Position numbers and translations under genes: made by a program. Below, in pieces: positions 12,121-22,939 of a DNA stretch of 64,000 nucleotides. The DNA comes from Mactromeris polynyma (lineage: Eukaryota; Mollusca; Bivalvia; Venerida; Mactridae). Where the stretch lies: positions 29,748,905-29,812,904 of the forward strand of contig JASFXZ010000005.1 in NCBI GenBank assembly GCA_032209605.1. Reading direction: 5' to 3'. Position 1 is the first letter of the stretch, and each line of letters begins with the position of its first letter. Below the pieces are notes generated by a model, which saw nothing but the letters and a program-made list of their open reading frames with translations, was not told the origin of the DNA and did no database searches.

Positions 12121-14545
12121 ATTTTTTACTTGTATTCTACTGTGGATACAAGCATGATGGTCGTTTATGAACGGTAGAGAATTGAATCATCACAGTTTGG
12201 AAACATTGAACATTAAATGCCGCCTAAGTAAACTAAAAAGGAATAAGAGGTCTATGTCTTCACCTGATAATGATATAGTTCTACCTGAAAAGCGACAGGC
12301 AACTTCTGTATCCTCGACTGTTAATTTACAACAATCAAATTCTGAGAACGGAATGGCAAACCTGAGCAATGTACAACCTATGAATATGGCGAATATGAAT
12401 AATATGATGAATTATCAAACACCACAAGGCAAACATCCATGGAGTGGTGGAAGAACCAAAATGATCAAGAAGCTTCCAGTGAATCTAATGAAGAACCTCA
12501 AGAACGCAAACATACATTGAAAATCCGTGTTGGGGAACAATTCTCAAAAGCAATACAAGAAAGACGTAAATGTCTTAGTCCCGTCATGATTAAAGCCAAA
12601 CAGGATGGTAAAACAGCATATATTTCATATGATAAGCTTTACATTGAAAATAGAATGTGGATAATGTATCTACTTCCGGTTACATTATGGAACAATTAGA
12701 AAAACAGTTAAATTTCCTCGTCTGGAATATCCAGGATCTTTAAACAAAACTTAATGATAGTGACTTTTTAAACGTTTAAAATTGATATCATCTTTTTGAC
12801 AGAAACATGGACTTCGAAATCTACAAATGTAAACATCAATGACTACAACCATATTCATGGTTTTCATTACCATCCACGTCCAAATTTTAATAAAAAATCT
12901 AGGCATAACAGTGGTGGAGTAATAATCTTTTACAAACGTTATCTCTCTGGTTTTATTAATACTGTCAATATTGATAATAATGGTATAGTATGGATTAAAA
13001 TTGACAGAAAAATAACTAACTCGGACTTGTTAATGGCCGATTGGATGACGGCGGTTGTATCATGATACATTTCGAGGTCAACCTGTTTCGAGCCTTGTTG
13101 ATTATTTAGTAACAAATATAAATTGTTATAATTATATTACTTGTGTTAGACTCTACAGAATTTTCGGACCATTGTCCAATCACTTTTTCATTTTGTAGTA
13201 GCATTGATATGCCCGTTAATAACAACTTGTCTTATGACAAAATTATTTGGGATACTTCCCGTAGGGATGTCATGAGTTCTTAAATGTAGTGTACTCGAAA
13301 GCTAATGTATTTAATTCTATTAATCTCATGTCTTATGTTTATAATATTAATGAATGTGTTAATATGTTTATTTAGATATTAGAACTAAAGTATCGCTTTT
13401 CGATGCAATGGTAGTTCGAATCATCTTGTATTGGTCAGAAGTTTGGGGAATTTATAACTATAAAGACGTAGATAAACTTCATATTATATTTTGTAAACAT
13501 ATACTTTGGGTTAAATAGCATACGCCCAATTTTGCTGTTTACGGCGAGCTTGGTAGGTTCCCATTATCAATTATAAGCAAAATAAGATCTATTAAATTTT
13601 GGTTAAAAATCATGAAAAACAATCACTCTTCAATGTATGCTTTGTATCAAGATCTCACTGAAAATGTTAATGGTATTACATGGGCCTCACGTATGAACTC
13701 AGGTATTGACCATCTTGGCTTTCAGTACGTCCGAACAAACTTTAATTTTAGAAATAATTATTTAGAAACGATGAAAAGGCGAATACATTTATTCAAGACT
13801 GGTATAGTTCAATCAGCATACTGCCGAAACGAAGCTTCTATTGTAAATTGAAAACAAATTTTGAATTTGAAAATTATCTTGATATACATGTAATTAGAAA
13901 TGATCAATTCAGATTTCGATTTACACAATTAAGACTCAGCAGTCATAAGTTGGAAATTAAAGTCGGTAGACTACTCGGCATTGATAGAGAAAATAGAATA
14001 TCTAAACATGCACTCAGAATGTCGTAGAAACGGAATATCATTTCTTATTATGCTGTCCAAAATATCATAATTTGAGGAAAACAATATATTCGTCATTATT
14101 CATGGCCCAGCTTGGAGAAATTTTATCATGTATTAAAGTCAAACAATAATATACGCCTCGTAAATACTGCTAAATTTATAACTGAAACATTTATCATCAG
14201 AAAACAAACATTGTAAAACAATAATATATAATCAACTAAGGTACATAATTAATACTAATTTGTAATTGTATTATGAAAGTAAAATTGCAAATTATTTCTT
14301 CCAGAGATGTTTATGTCATTATCTATTTGCGTTTTTCTTTCTTAAGTTGCTCTCATTGTGTTTACTGTGTCTGTAATATGAAAGATATTGATTTTGACAT
14401 TTTATATTTCAGAATATTTTCATGTGATAGTCTGTTTTTCTTGTGTTTTAATTGTTCCACATAAATTGTGAGCCTTCGCCATAAAATATTGTAAATGGCC
14501 TAAGGCTAAATACAGTCGATTTTCAAATAAACGAATGAATGACTG
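12121..14545 (+). mobile_element. Internally deleted non-LTR retrotransposon (LINE)
   Basis: Several frames form one element in order. At 12167-12520 and 12439-12699 lie Asn/Met-rich and basic segments consistent with an ORF1-like part. At about 12715-13065 lies the start of an apurinic-type endonuclease (FLVWNIQDL, then LTETWTSKSTNVNINDY and NSGGVIIFYKRYL). At about 13155-13200 a SDHCPITFSF motif ends the endonuclease. The next recognisable protein is the far end of the reverse transcriptase (LFDAMVVRIILYWSEVWG near 13400). The catalytic palm, including YADD, is therefore missing. The tail frame at 13612-13851 continues, after a frame break, into FTQLRLSSHKLEIKVGR near 13950. The 3' region near 14500-14545 ends in repeated AATGAATGA-like sequence. 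Stops and frameshifts make it dead. Confidence 0.75.
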
Positions 14546-14640
14546 AATTAAATTATAAACCTTGCACGTGCACAATTTAAGTGATAGCTGGCTGTCAGTC
14601 TTGCATAATACGAGGATGTCGGGAATTTAATTGAACCGGG

Positions 14641-14647
14641 TATAAAT
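14641..14647 (+). promoter_or_regulatory. TATA box of the first Gly-rich gene
   Basis: TATAAAT stands about 25-30 bases before a probable start site in the sequence CTGACCATCACTACGCAG. The following 5' UTR exon ends at a GTAAGT donor (exon end 14702). The same arrangement is conserved at 25928 in the second gene copy. Confidence 0.7.
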
Positions 14648-14919
14648 TGACTCTCAGCTTACTGACCATCACTACGCAGTCAGACAGATAAACCAACACA
14701 TCGTAAGTAAATCAGTTGCTTAGTTAAATAAATGTTAAGATTTAACAACAATTTATATTGATAATTAATACTACTTTTGGTCCTTAAAACAGACATATTT
14801 ATTGCATGTTCTTATTTGATTTTTGCGATATTTTAAGAAACGTAATTGACTATTTATATGAAACATACAGTGTATTAGATCTAACGGTTTTTTAGATGTA
14901 TTATTTTTGTATTCAGAAA

Positions 14920-15680
14920 ATGAAGATCACAATCTTTGCTACCATTGCTCTTTCCGCCGTCGTCGGTATGACACTGGCCGATGAAATGTGGAACAACAAC
15001 AATAACAACAACAATTTCGGAGGTATTGTCGGTGGAGTAGGTGGTATTGGATCTATCGGCGGCGGACACTTCAGTTCCGGTATTGGTTCAGGTTATGGAT
15101 TAGGTTCCGGATACAGTTCAGGCTATGGATCAGGTTCCGGATACAGTTCAGGCTATGGATCAGGTTCCGGATACAGTTCAGGCTATGGATCCGGATCTGG
15201 ATACGGTTACGGAGGTGTGCAAGCCCAATATGTCCCAGTACCTGCCACTGGTGGAAACGCTGGATTTGGAATCGGATCTCTCTGTAAGTTTTTTTGTACT
15301 GTTTCTTCAGGAATGCGATTGAAGTAACTAAGAATGTACACAACTGTTTATATATGAAATTTTATGTAAGTGCATCTTGGAAGTAAGATAAATTACAAAT
15401 GTATAAACAAATGTTTATGGTTATTTTAACGTTTCAGATGACAATGTTTAATTCTGATACCATAACAAGCTATATCGGAAATTAAAAGAATACACGATTG
15501 TTATATTCAACCGAATGTCTCGTTTTCGATTATTCAATGGCTTTCAATGTTTTACCAACAATTTCCCTTATTTTTTCAGTGCCCCTTTTCGGACTCTTGT
15601 TCCTCCTTCCCCTCCTCTTCCAAGGATCCACCGGAACCCAGAACCAGGTTATCCTCCTTAACACCACACTGGAAGGTTAA
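14920..15680 (+). CDS. Secreted Gly/Ser/Tyr-rich repeat protein, copy 1 (154 aa, spliced)
   Basis: The coding sequence is join(14920..15283, 15580..15680), 465 nt, with a GT-AG intron between. A 5' UTR exon ends at 14702, and a 3' UTR exon starts at 16367 after a donor at 15694. The ATG at 14920 lies three bases after the acceptor and opens MKITIFATIALSAVVGMTLA, a clear signal peptide. Then come an eight-Asn run (residues 25-32), a Gly/Ile segment, and three near-perfect 10-residue GSGYSSGYGS-type repeats (about 61-95). QAQYVPVPATGG follows, then a hydrophobic stretch LPLFGLLFLLPLLF (122-135) and a 19-residue tail. The composition resembles shell-matrix, byssal or other structural secretions, but no named family is recognised. 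The hydrophobic stretch could anchor it in a membrane or drive self-association. A second copy lies at 26209 and a ruined one at 44790. Confidence 0.85.
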
Positions 15681-16366
15681 ACGTCTCATATATGTAAGTA
15701 TAAGTGGTTTGTTTTCTTCTATATTAATTCTAATAATAGCAATTATTGTGTACTACATTGGAAAGTAAACTTACACATGCTTGTGAAGAAAGGTCTTATA
15801 TCTTACTGGCCAACCGCTCCAGTGGTAATGCTCGTTAAAAAGATTTGTTATAAATGTCTGTAGGTTCATGACTTATGTTGCCTAAGCATATGCCGACAAT
15901 AAATACATTTTAACTTGACTTTATTGCTCTATTGAGCAACGACCTCCCTTCAACACAAATATACTTCCCCTCCTGGAATTACCTCGCAACAACAGCCACA
16001 TGTGCCTGTCCCAAATGGTGTTGTTATTGGGAGGTTGCGCTGTATATTAAATATTCTCAATGACCAGTCACTCGGTTTCTGACCCGTGCTCGAGTCTTAA
16101 AACCGCGGAAGAGTCTTGCATAGGACCACTAGGACCGGCACTCTATGTCTGGACTAGTATGCCTCCGGTGAGGCATTGGCTTAATCAATTCGTCGCTAAG
16201 GCAATCCAATGTATGCGATTCTAAATTTCAATTACTGTGAATATGACATTCATGTGTCTCGTTGTCAATGTTTATGTAATCAAAACTCCGAAAACGTAAA
16301 CATATCTGCGAGTACATAATATGTCCTACGTTGATCTAGAATCTAAACGTGATTTCTCTTTTACAG

Positions 16367-16530
16367 ATTATTGCTGTCGTGCTTTCGTGCTGTGCGCGAG
16401 AAGTACCAAGAGATGTTTCTCCATGGTTCCTGTACCGTTGTATCATGACACCACATCTCCGAGAAAGTGTCTCCATATTTATTGTGTTAAGTTTGTGAAA
16501 ATAAAATATATGAAAACAAAACTCTGTATT
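16367..16530 (+). other. 3' UTR exon of Gly-rich gene copy 1 with polyadenylation signal
   Basis: An acceptor (TTTCTCTTTTACAG) ends at 16366. AATAAA at 16500-16505 gives a likely cleavage site near 16520-16540. The exon is highly conserved with 27402-27560 in copy 2. That conservation across copies, while the introns diverge, supports the exon call. The 72-residue frame across it is a by-product. Confidence 0.65.
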
Positions 16531-16789
16531 TTGTTGTAAATGTACGTGTATAATGCATTTATATTCACTTGATAACGATTGTAAACAAACATTGAGGTGC
16601 TCAGCCAATGACAACATGTTTACAACAATTATTCATCAATAGATACAGCGTACACAATAACAGTATTCTAAACTACTTCTGAATCGACAGTTGTCCGGTT
16701 TTGAAGCTTGTGAGCACATGAGGTTGTCACAGGTTCTCTCCCTTCATCCATTCTATATAATGTGTATATATAGTACAAGGAGTCAAATA

Positions 16790-17730
16790 CTTTCCACACA
16801 TGACATCTTTCCACAACTGACATCTTTCCACACCTGACGTCTTTCCACACCTGACGTCTTTCCACACCTGACGTCTTTCCACACCTGACGTCTTTCCACA
16901 CCTGACATCTTTCCACACCTAACCTCTTTCCACACCTGACATCTTTCCACACCTGACGTCTTTCCACACCTGACATCTTTCCACACCTGACATCTTTCCA
17001 CATCTGACGTCTTTCCACACCTGACGTCTTTCCACACCTGACCTCTTTCTACACCTGACATATTTCCACACCTGACATCTTTCCACCCCTGACGTCTTTC
17101 CACACCTGACATCTTTCCACACCTGACCTCTTTCCACACCTGACCTCTTTCCACACCTGACCTCTTTCCACACCTGACCTCTTTCCACACCTGACGTCTT
17201 TCCACACCTGACCTCTTTCCACACCTGACGTCTTTCCACACCTGACCTCTTTCCACACCTGACCTCTTTCCACACCTGACCTCTTTCCACACCTGACATC
17301 TTTCCACACCTGACGTCTTTCCACACCTGACCTTTTTCCACACCTGACATCTTACCACACCTGACGTCTTTCCACACCTGACCTCTTTCCACACCTGACA
17401 TCTTACCACACATGACGTCTTTCCACACCTGACGTCTTTCCACACCTGACATCTTTCTACACCTGACCTCTTTCCACACCTGACCTCTTTCCACACCTGA
17501 CCTCTTTCCACACCTGACATCTTTCCACACATGACGTCTTTCCACACCTGACCTTTTTCCACACCTGACATCTTACCACACCTGACGTCTTTCCACACCT
17601 GACCTCTTTCCACACCTGACATCTTACCACACATGACGTCTTTCCACACCTGACGTCTTTCCACACCTGACATCTTTCTACACCTGACGTCTTTCCACAC
17701 CTGACATCTTTCCACACCTGACGTATTTCC
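16790..17730. repeat. 17-bp minisatellite, about 55 copies
   Basis: The unit is CTTTCCACACCTGACNT with the variable base giving GACGTC, GACCTC or GACATC at the junction. Because 17 is not a multiple of three, the array reads through all frames. It generates minus-strand open frames of up to 371 residues (WKDVRCGKMSG-type), which are artefacts. It starts about 260 bases past the polyadenylation site of Gly-rich gene 1. The paralogous array at 27821 has only about 17 units and is mostly of the GACATC type. Confidence 0.95.
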
Positions 17731-18147
17731 GCGCCCGTTATCCATGTGTATTTGATGCATGTGTTGTAGTTGTATCAAAAGGTAAAGTGTCGTTTTTTGT
17801 ACACACACACATATATAATCAATACACACTGTAATTAATATTTGATTCTGTAATAAATAACTCCAATTTGTTTTCGATAGAAACTGAATGGTTTGCATTA
17901 CTTAATATATGTATGAGCTAAATACTGCTGTAAATGTTTTAAACGTTCTCAACAAAGCACTTGCTTAACACTCTGAATGAAGACTTGTCATAATGTCACT
18001 GGTATCCTAATTAGATGCATACTTAAATTGAAAGTGCTGAGTTTATATTCGAAACAGAGTCATATTTAATATTAAATATTTTAATTAAAGTAATTATTTA
18101 TCATCATGTTAGCTTACGTACATGCAATAAGTAATTACAATAAAATT
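17731..18147. other. AT-rich spacer
   Basis: No gene, repeat or RNA signature seen. Confidence 0.4.
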
Positions 18148-18440
18148 CAATCGACCCGGTGACTCAGATGTAGAGTGGTCGCCTCGCGTGTGGTATGTCA
18201 TAGGTTCAAGCCCCATTCGCGATATAACAATATCATTAAACGTGTACAAGTAGTTACCTTGTCGACGCTGCACTATACAAGGTACAGTAGTAAGACTGGT
18301 CACACCGGTGTCAGGTAACTGTGGCTGGTGTTGTATAGTGTCACGTGTATACAACGTGGTACCATAATGTGGCATCGTATAAATATATTACTAGTCGGCA
18401 TTATTCCTAGTGCACAAGAAATGAACATAAGCGATCGATC
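18148..18440 (+). mobile_element. tRNA-headed SINE-like element
   Basis: The head (about 18153-18215) contains a box A-like TGACTCAGATGTAGAGTGGT and a box B-like GGTTCAAGCCC at 18203-18213, the internal promoter of RNA polymerase III. The body (about 18285-18440) recurs at 35985-36130, with the shared landmarks AAGACTGGTCA, CCGGTGTCA, GTGGCTGGTGTTGTATA and CCTAGTGCAC (the last as CCTTAGTGCAC in the second copy). The recurrence of the body without its head supports a repeat rather than a tRNA gene. Confidence 0.6.
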
Positions 18441-19059
18441 CGCTATAAAGCAACATTAAACAAAGAACTACGTAAATAAAAACACGCATACGTGATATGT
18501 ATGGTAGCATATTTCTGCATAACATAATTGAATATCTATCCCATTTAATACGAAAATTATCTTGAAAAGAAGAGAACTTTTCATGATAAAAACATTTTCA
18601 CGAAAAGTTTCTTTTCTTTTCCGCTACATAATTGTTTCCTTTAAAATGGGAAACATGACAGTGCCCACTAACGCATACGACATTAATTAACAACTGGGAA
18701 ATTTTTTCACGAAAAAAATACTTTCAGATAGCTATACATAGAACAGTATAATCGGATTCGTTCTCACTTTTAGGTCTTCTTCAGACCGAAATGTGTAGGT
18801 TTGGGGGCCTATATAGACGCTTTGAATCACTCTCGCGAAAAACGTATTTTCACATAAGTAAACGTTTTCGCGAAAACTTATTTATATGCAAAAAAATCAA
18901 TAAATTTGTTTTTCGCGAAAACTTTTATTTAGTAACTTGGCAGAGTAGTACCGTTTATTGATGTTACCATTGAACAGTATATCAAATCAATATGGCCGTT
19001 AACTGATATAGTTCGACATAATATGACAACATGTTCATGATAATAATGTGTATGCGAAA
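18441..19059. other. AT-rich spacer with recurring CGAAAA motifs
   Basis: Motifs of the type TTTTCACGAAAA and TTTTCGCGAAAA recur at about 18590-18920. GAAAAGAAGAGAACTTTT near 18565 can pair imperfectly with AAAAGTTTCTTTTC near 18605. It looks like fold-back repeat sequence. No gene seen. Confidence 0.35.
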
Positions 19060-19561
19060 TATGCCACAATGAATATGTATGATTTAAATCATATATACAA
19101 CATATAATAGCATAGCTATATATACAATGAGCTAAATACATCGTTATTTATGGAGTTGGTCCACATATTTGAGTCCAGTTTTGACATAGGATGCATGTAC
19201 ATGTACGTGTTATACAAGTACTATTATAACGAATGGTGTTCAGTTTTTTACTGTTTCTTGTAACCTAAACGTCCAGGTTGTATCCATTGAGACATTTTAG
19301 TGATTTGCTGATTTTAATTTTTGAGTGGTACGTTCTATTTCCGTCATAGGGGTGTTCGTTAATTGTGTGCGTGTTCGTTGAACTCGGGTACTTCTGTCAT
19401 CCTGTATGAGATATATCTGTAGAACGCGACAATGTAAGACTGAACGTATAATCACATCGCTGATTACCTTTTTCACAGATGGAATAGTCTGATATGTCAA
19501 AAAAGACTCGTAATATGTGTGTTCTATTTGTGTAAGCGTAGATAGAGAATATTGAATGAGT
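19060..19561. repeat. Copy of a block that recurs at 39.6-40.5 kb
   Basis: Shared landmarks in the same order include TGTATGATTTA, a TATATACAATRAGCTA run, GTTTATGGA-type sequence, GTACGTGTTAT, GGTACGTTCT, CTCGGGTACTTCTGTCA, AAGACTGAACGT and ATCACATCGCTGATTACCT. The LTR element at 19566 interrupts this block, so the insertion is younger than the duplication. Confidence 0.6.
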
Positions 19562-19565
19562 GTTG

Positions 19566-19806
19566 TGTTGAATCTTGCAATTCATTAAGAACTGGGTAAA
19601 GACTCACCCTGGCTTCTAGGATGCTTGTTGCACTTTTCTATGTACAGATTAAACACGATTATTCATGGCTGTCTTCTGCTATGCACCCATCATTGCAGCC
19701 TCGTTCTGCAACAAGCAACAACACAAGGGCGCACCGAATACAGCTTCCGTCAGGCTAACAACCGGTCATCCCGTAACAGACTGAGTTCCGGTCCGCCGGC
19801 ACAACA
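19566..19806 (-). repeat. 3' LTR (left copy)
   Basis: 241 bp, beginning TGTTGAATCTTGC and ending GCCGGCACAACA, matching the copy at 22695-22935 base for base on reading. The short frame inside it is not a gene. Confidence 0.9.
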
Positions 19807-19815
19807 CTCCTCCCC
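19807..19815 (-). other. Polypurine tract
   Basis: Directly inside the left LTR, the minus strand reads GGGGAGGAG. This is the expected plus-strand primer position for an element oriented on this strand. Confidence 0.65.
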
Positions 19816-20384
19816 GTTCTAAACAAAGGGTCCGCCAACGGTCCAATTTAGCCTGACCATTTCCTGGGTATAAACCAGTACTAGTATTGCGACAAAGCTG
19901 AGCTCAGTGGCTGCAAAGCCCAACGCACAGTGGCAGTTGAAGCCGCAATACCCCGCTACCAGCGGTCATTGACATCAATGACCCGCCCGAGTTGGCCCCC
20001 TGGCCTACTCGGGAATCCTGGCTACCCATTGAGATTGGCGGTTGCTTCTCAAGGCACAGCCTCCTAGCATTGACCAATGCTAACCGGAGGACATCCTCCC
20101 ATGGTTGATCCCGCGCACCTGCGACCAGGGATGCAACCCACCCAACCATACCCGGAGAGACTCCGGTGTGGGATAGGTCTCGGGTCACAAAATACCCCTA
20201 CTACTCCCACAAGGCGGACTTCATTAGTCTCAAGGGGGGTCAGATTGCACATCTCCTCCAGAGACGGACTCGACATCCCCCAATCCCGCATGGTGCAGTC
20301 CAGATGACCGTGACTGTCAAATGCTTCCGGATACCTCGGAAGACATTTCCGGTCCTCATCTGACAACTCAAACAGCTGTCATCT

Positions 20385-20545
20385 CGCTTTGGCTCATGCC
20401 GATACATAACACTATCAATAAGGAGAAACGGTTACTATTTCAGCCAACGTGACCCGGCCGCCGGACCAGCTCGGAACAGAACGGACGAATTCGGAACCGT
20501 CCCATCCCGCAACCAGCCCAGCATAAACAGCCACTCCCCATCCTG
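20385..20545. repeat. Internal duplicated segment of the LTR element (copy 1)
   Basis: It matches 21140-21305 with roughly ten percent difference. Shared landmarks are ATAAGGAGAAAC, AACAGAACGGACGAATTCGG, AACCAGCCCAG and CATCCTGACTC. It encodes scrambled residues of the polyprotein on the minus strand (frames at 20415-20630 and 20440-20715) with no intact domain. Confidence 0.65.
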
Positions 20546-20699
20546 ACTCCAGGACGCAACAAGTTCCAAGACGATCTCCTAGCAGGCGCCAGACCAACGA
20601 CGTTCTGCGAGATCCACTCCCACGAGTCAAACTGGCGAGTATCCAGCTCCCTAGCCAGAATCCCCAGCCACTCGTTCTTACCCCTCTTCCTGGCCAACT

Positions 20700-21287
20700 C
20701 TACTTGGGTGAGCAATACCTCCCGTCCCCCTCCCCCTGGCCCATGGTGACAACACCAGCCAATGTGAGGGGCCGCAGACTCCGGCCACGACTGGTTATGC
20801 TCTCAACCCACCTGGTGAACTGATCCACCATCATCAGCACATATTCATTTCCCCTGGGCAACTGCCCCAGAAAATAAATATGCACTCTTCCCATAGGTGA
20901 GCCTGCCTGGTACTCAATCAGACTGCATTTGCCATGCCTGACCGATTTCTTGTTCCGACTACAGACCTCACACTGGGACACATATCGCTGCACGTCCCTG
21001 CCAACTCCATACCAGGCAAACTTCTCCCTAACCCGGTCTTTGGTGCGTTTCACACCCTGGTGCCCTGCAGAGGGGAGGCTATGACTAAGTGCTATAGCCT
21101 CTGTTCTCAGACCTTGTGGCATCACAAGGGCAATGTCTCGCTTTGGGTCATGCTGATATATAACGCTATCGATAAGGAGAAACTGTTCCTTATTCAGCCA
21201 ATGTGACTTGGCCGCCGGGCCAGCTAGGAACAGAACGGACGAATTCGGAACCGTCTCATCCCTTAACCAGCCCAGTACAAACAGCAA
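20700..21287 (-). pseudogene. Gypsy integrase fragment, catalytic residue lost
   Basis: This is a 195-residue frame. In order it has ALVMPQGLRTEAIALSHSLP, the zinc-binding HHCC motif (H-x6-H in HSLPSAGH, then CEVC), and the start of the DDE core. The first catalytic aspartate should sit in a stretch like VHxDxLGPLP. Here it reads VHIYFLGQLP, with Tyr in its place. The second aspartate, in MMVDQFTRW, is present. After VESI the frame changes into unrelated residues and ends, so the third acidic residue and the C-terminal domain are missing. It would cut and join LTR DNA ends if intact, and it is not functional as it stands. Confidence 0.8.
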
Positions 21288-21317
21288 TTCCTCATCCTGA
21301 CTCTGGGCCGCAACAAG

Positions 21318-21641
21318 TTACGCCACTGAGAACCCCCAACTGCACAACTTCGCGCTGAAACCAGAGGTCCCGCAATCGGTACCTGATTGAACGGTTGGCC
21401 CCACCACCACTTTGGGTTGGCTAGGTTTGTACTGCGCAGAAGATTGCGACTGTGGTTGAACATCAGAAGGCAATGAACTCGGCGATCCAAGTGTAATAGG
21501 CTTAGCACCATTACTTGCATCTGACTGATTCCTAGCGCCTCTCCGGGTTGTCACCAGATTAACGCTAGTAACCTCTGTCCCATGGTCGCCTTCAGGCATG
21601 TCCCATGGGATAAGCTCAATGACATCCTGGAATGCTTCCAC
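21318..21641 (-). CDS. Polyprotein linker remnant of the LTR element
   Basis: A 107-residue frame with a Ser/Gln/Pro-rich second half and VNLVTTRRGARNQ, a motif type seen between RNase H and integrase in gypsy polyproteins. It is upstream of the integrase fragment in the element's reading direction. No catalytic domain is present. It is likely a leftover of pol rather than a separate gene. Confidence 0.4.
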   Translation of the reverse strand: MEAFQDVIELIPWDMPEGDHGTEVTSVNLVTTRRGARNQSDASNGAKPITLGSPSSLPSDVQPQSQSSAQYKPSQPKVVVGPTVQSGTDCGTSGFSAKLCSWGFSVA

Positions 21642-22674
21642 CGCATGAGGGCTTAGCTCCCCAAGACTGGTGGAATCACCGACAGCCGAGAGAATAACTT
21701 ACTCTACTAGGCTATTGATTCCGGTCGGTTATCCCGAGACAGGGACCTCTGCAGCAAGGACAGACTTGCCACTGTTGTCCTCGTTGACCAATGTGGTTCT
21801 ATCTGTACACCCTAGACAGTCGTACCCATGCCCCAGGCATTCCCAGGTTCACTGGTGTGACTGTTGTGGACATCCACAGAGCACACAACCAGTTCACCAT
21901 TGCCAATGGCACTGCGTCATCTCATCAACAAAGAAGGCCAGCTATCATTAGCCTTCTTACTGTAAACAAGCCCACCACAAGGTAACTGTAGCAGTTGCGT
22001 TCCCACATGGAATGCCATACGATGCCCGTCGCCTGTCTTCGGCCAGCAAATGTGACATCGCATCGGCACTTCCATGCTCACGACCTACACGGTGCCTCAA
22101 CAGACAACACCATGTTAAACCGAGACAGCTCCTCCAGCCATCTCACCAGTTGACCCTGTGGTTCCCCGAACCCCATCAACCACCCCAGACTCGAGTGGCC
22201 CGTCCGTACCGTGAACGGTCTAGCCAGCAAATAGTGTCCAAACTACCCAATAAACCTTACTACTGCCAGCAGTGACACAATACCTGCGCTGTTCCTTGGC
22301 AAGTGCATAGCTACCATATACAACAATGTCCAATTTACAAGTGGATACGATTTCGGTATCCCACTACTGTACAGATTCAACCAAAAAGGAATGGGAATTC
22401 GGACAACAAGCAACCAAGTGGAAACCGCGCACCAGGCTTAGCACTGATGGCGCATGCGCATACAGCAGTTTAACCACAACAGACGACGAGCTCTAGAAAA
22501 CCCCAAAAGCACGAATAACAATGCTAATAGGTTGACGTAACCGTCTATAGCCAATTACGCCTTCCAGTCTCAAGTCTAATACCCGATTCAACCCCTTTCT
22601 AAGTCGGACTAATGCGCAACTCAAAAAAGTGAACAACTGGGTAGCGATTTATTGGCAGAGGATGTTTGGTGAGA

Positions 22675-22693
22675 AATCCCACCGCTGCCACCA
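22675..22693 (-). other. Primer-binding site complementary to tRNA-Leu
   Basis: The plus strand reads AATCCCACCGCTGCCACCA one base inside the right LTR. This matches the 3' end of animal tRNA-Leu (AAG/TAG isoacceptors) including CCA, as I recall it. The minus strand therefore starts with TGG, as a primer-binding site should. Confidence 0.8.
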
Positions 22694-22694
22694 A

Positions 22695-22935
22695 TGTTGA
22701 ATCTTGCAATTCATTAAGAACTGGGTAAAGACTCACCCTGGCTTCTAGGATGCTTGTTGCACTTTTCTATGTACAGATTAAACACGATTATTCATGGCTG
22801 TCTTCTGCTATGCACCCATCATTGCAGCCTCGTTCTGCAACAAGCAACAACACAAGGGCGCACCGAATACAGCTTCCGTCAGGCTAACAACCGGTCATCC
22901 CGTAACAGACTGAGTTCCGGTCCGCCGGCACAACA
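22695..22935 (-). repeat. 5' LTR (right copy)
   Basis: 241 bp, same sequence as the left LTR, with TG...CA ends. It is followed by GTTG, which matches the four bases before the left LTR. Confidence 0.9.
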
Positions 22936-22939
22936 GTTG

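Larger units (their letters stand above)
19566..22935 (-). mobile_element. Ty3/gypsy-type LTR retrotransposon, complete ends, defective interior
   Basis: Two 241-bp LTRs that look identical bound a 2.9-kb interior. The element reads on the minus strand, so the 5' LTR is the right-hand one. A 4-bp direct repeat GTTG (19562-19565 and 22936-22939) looks like the target duplication. A primer-binding site and a polypurine tract sit at the correct ends. The interior is far shorter than a complete gypsy element and lacks recognisable gag, protease and reverse transcriptase. Only part of the integrase remains, broken. Identical LTRs imply recent movement, so it was probably mobilised in trans. Confidence 0.85.

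Noticed and set aside
14881..15343. Minus-strand frames of 60-98 residues over the Gly-rich genes
   Set aside because: Antisense shadows of the GSGY repeat; the plus strand has the signal peptide, splice sites, TATA box and polyadenylation signal.
16790..17730. Possible CRISPR array (short regular repeats)
   Set aside because: Units abut directly with no unique spacers, and the context is a eukaryotic genome.
16783..17898. A 371-residue minus-strand frame of WKDVRCGK repeats
   Set aside because: Generated by the 17-bp minisatellite, which is open in every minus frame. Several overlapping frames show the same artefact.
19625..19822. 65-residue frame repeated at 22754
   Set aside because: It lies within the two LTR copies and ends in different flanking sequence in each, so it is not a gene.
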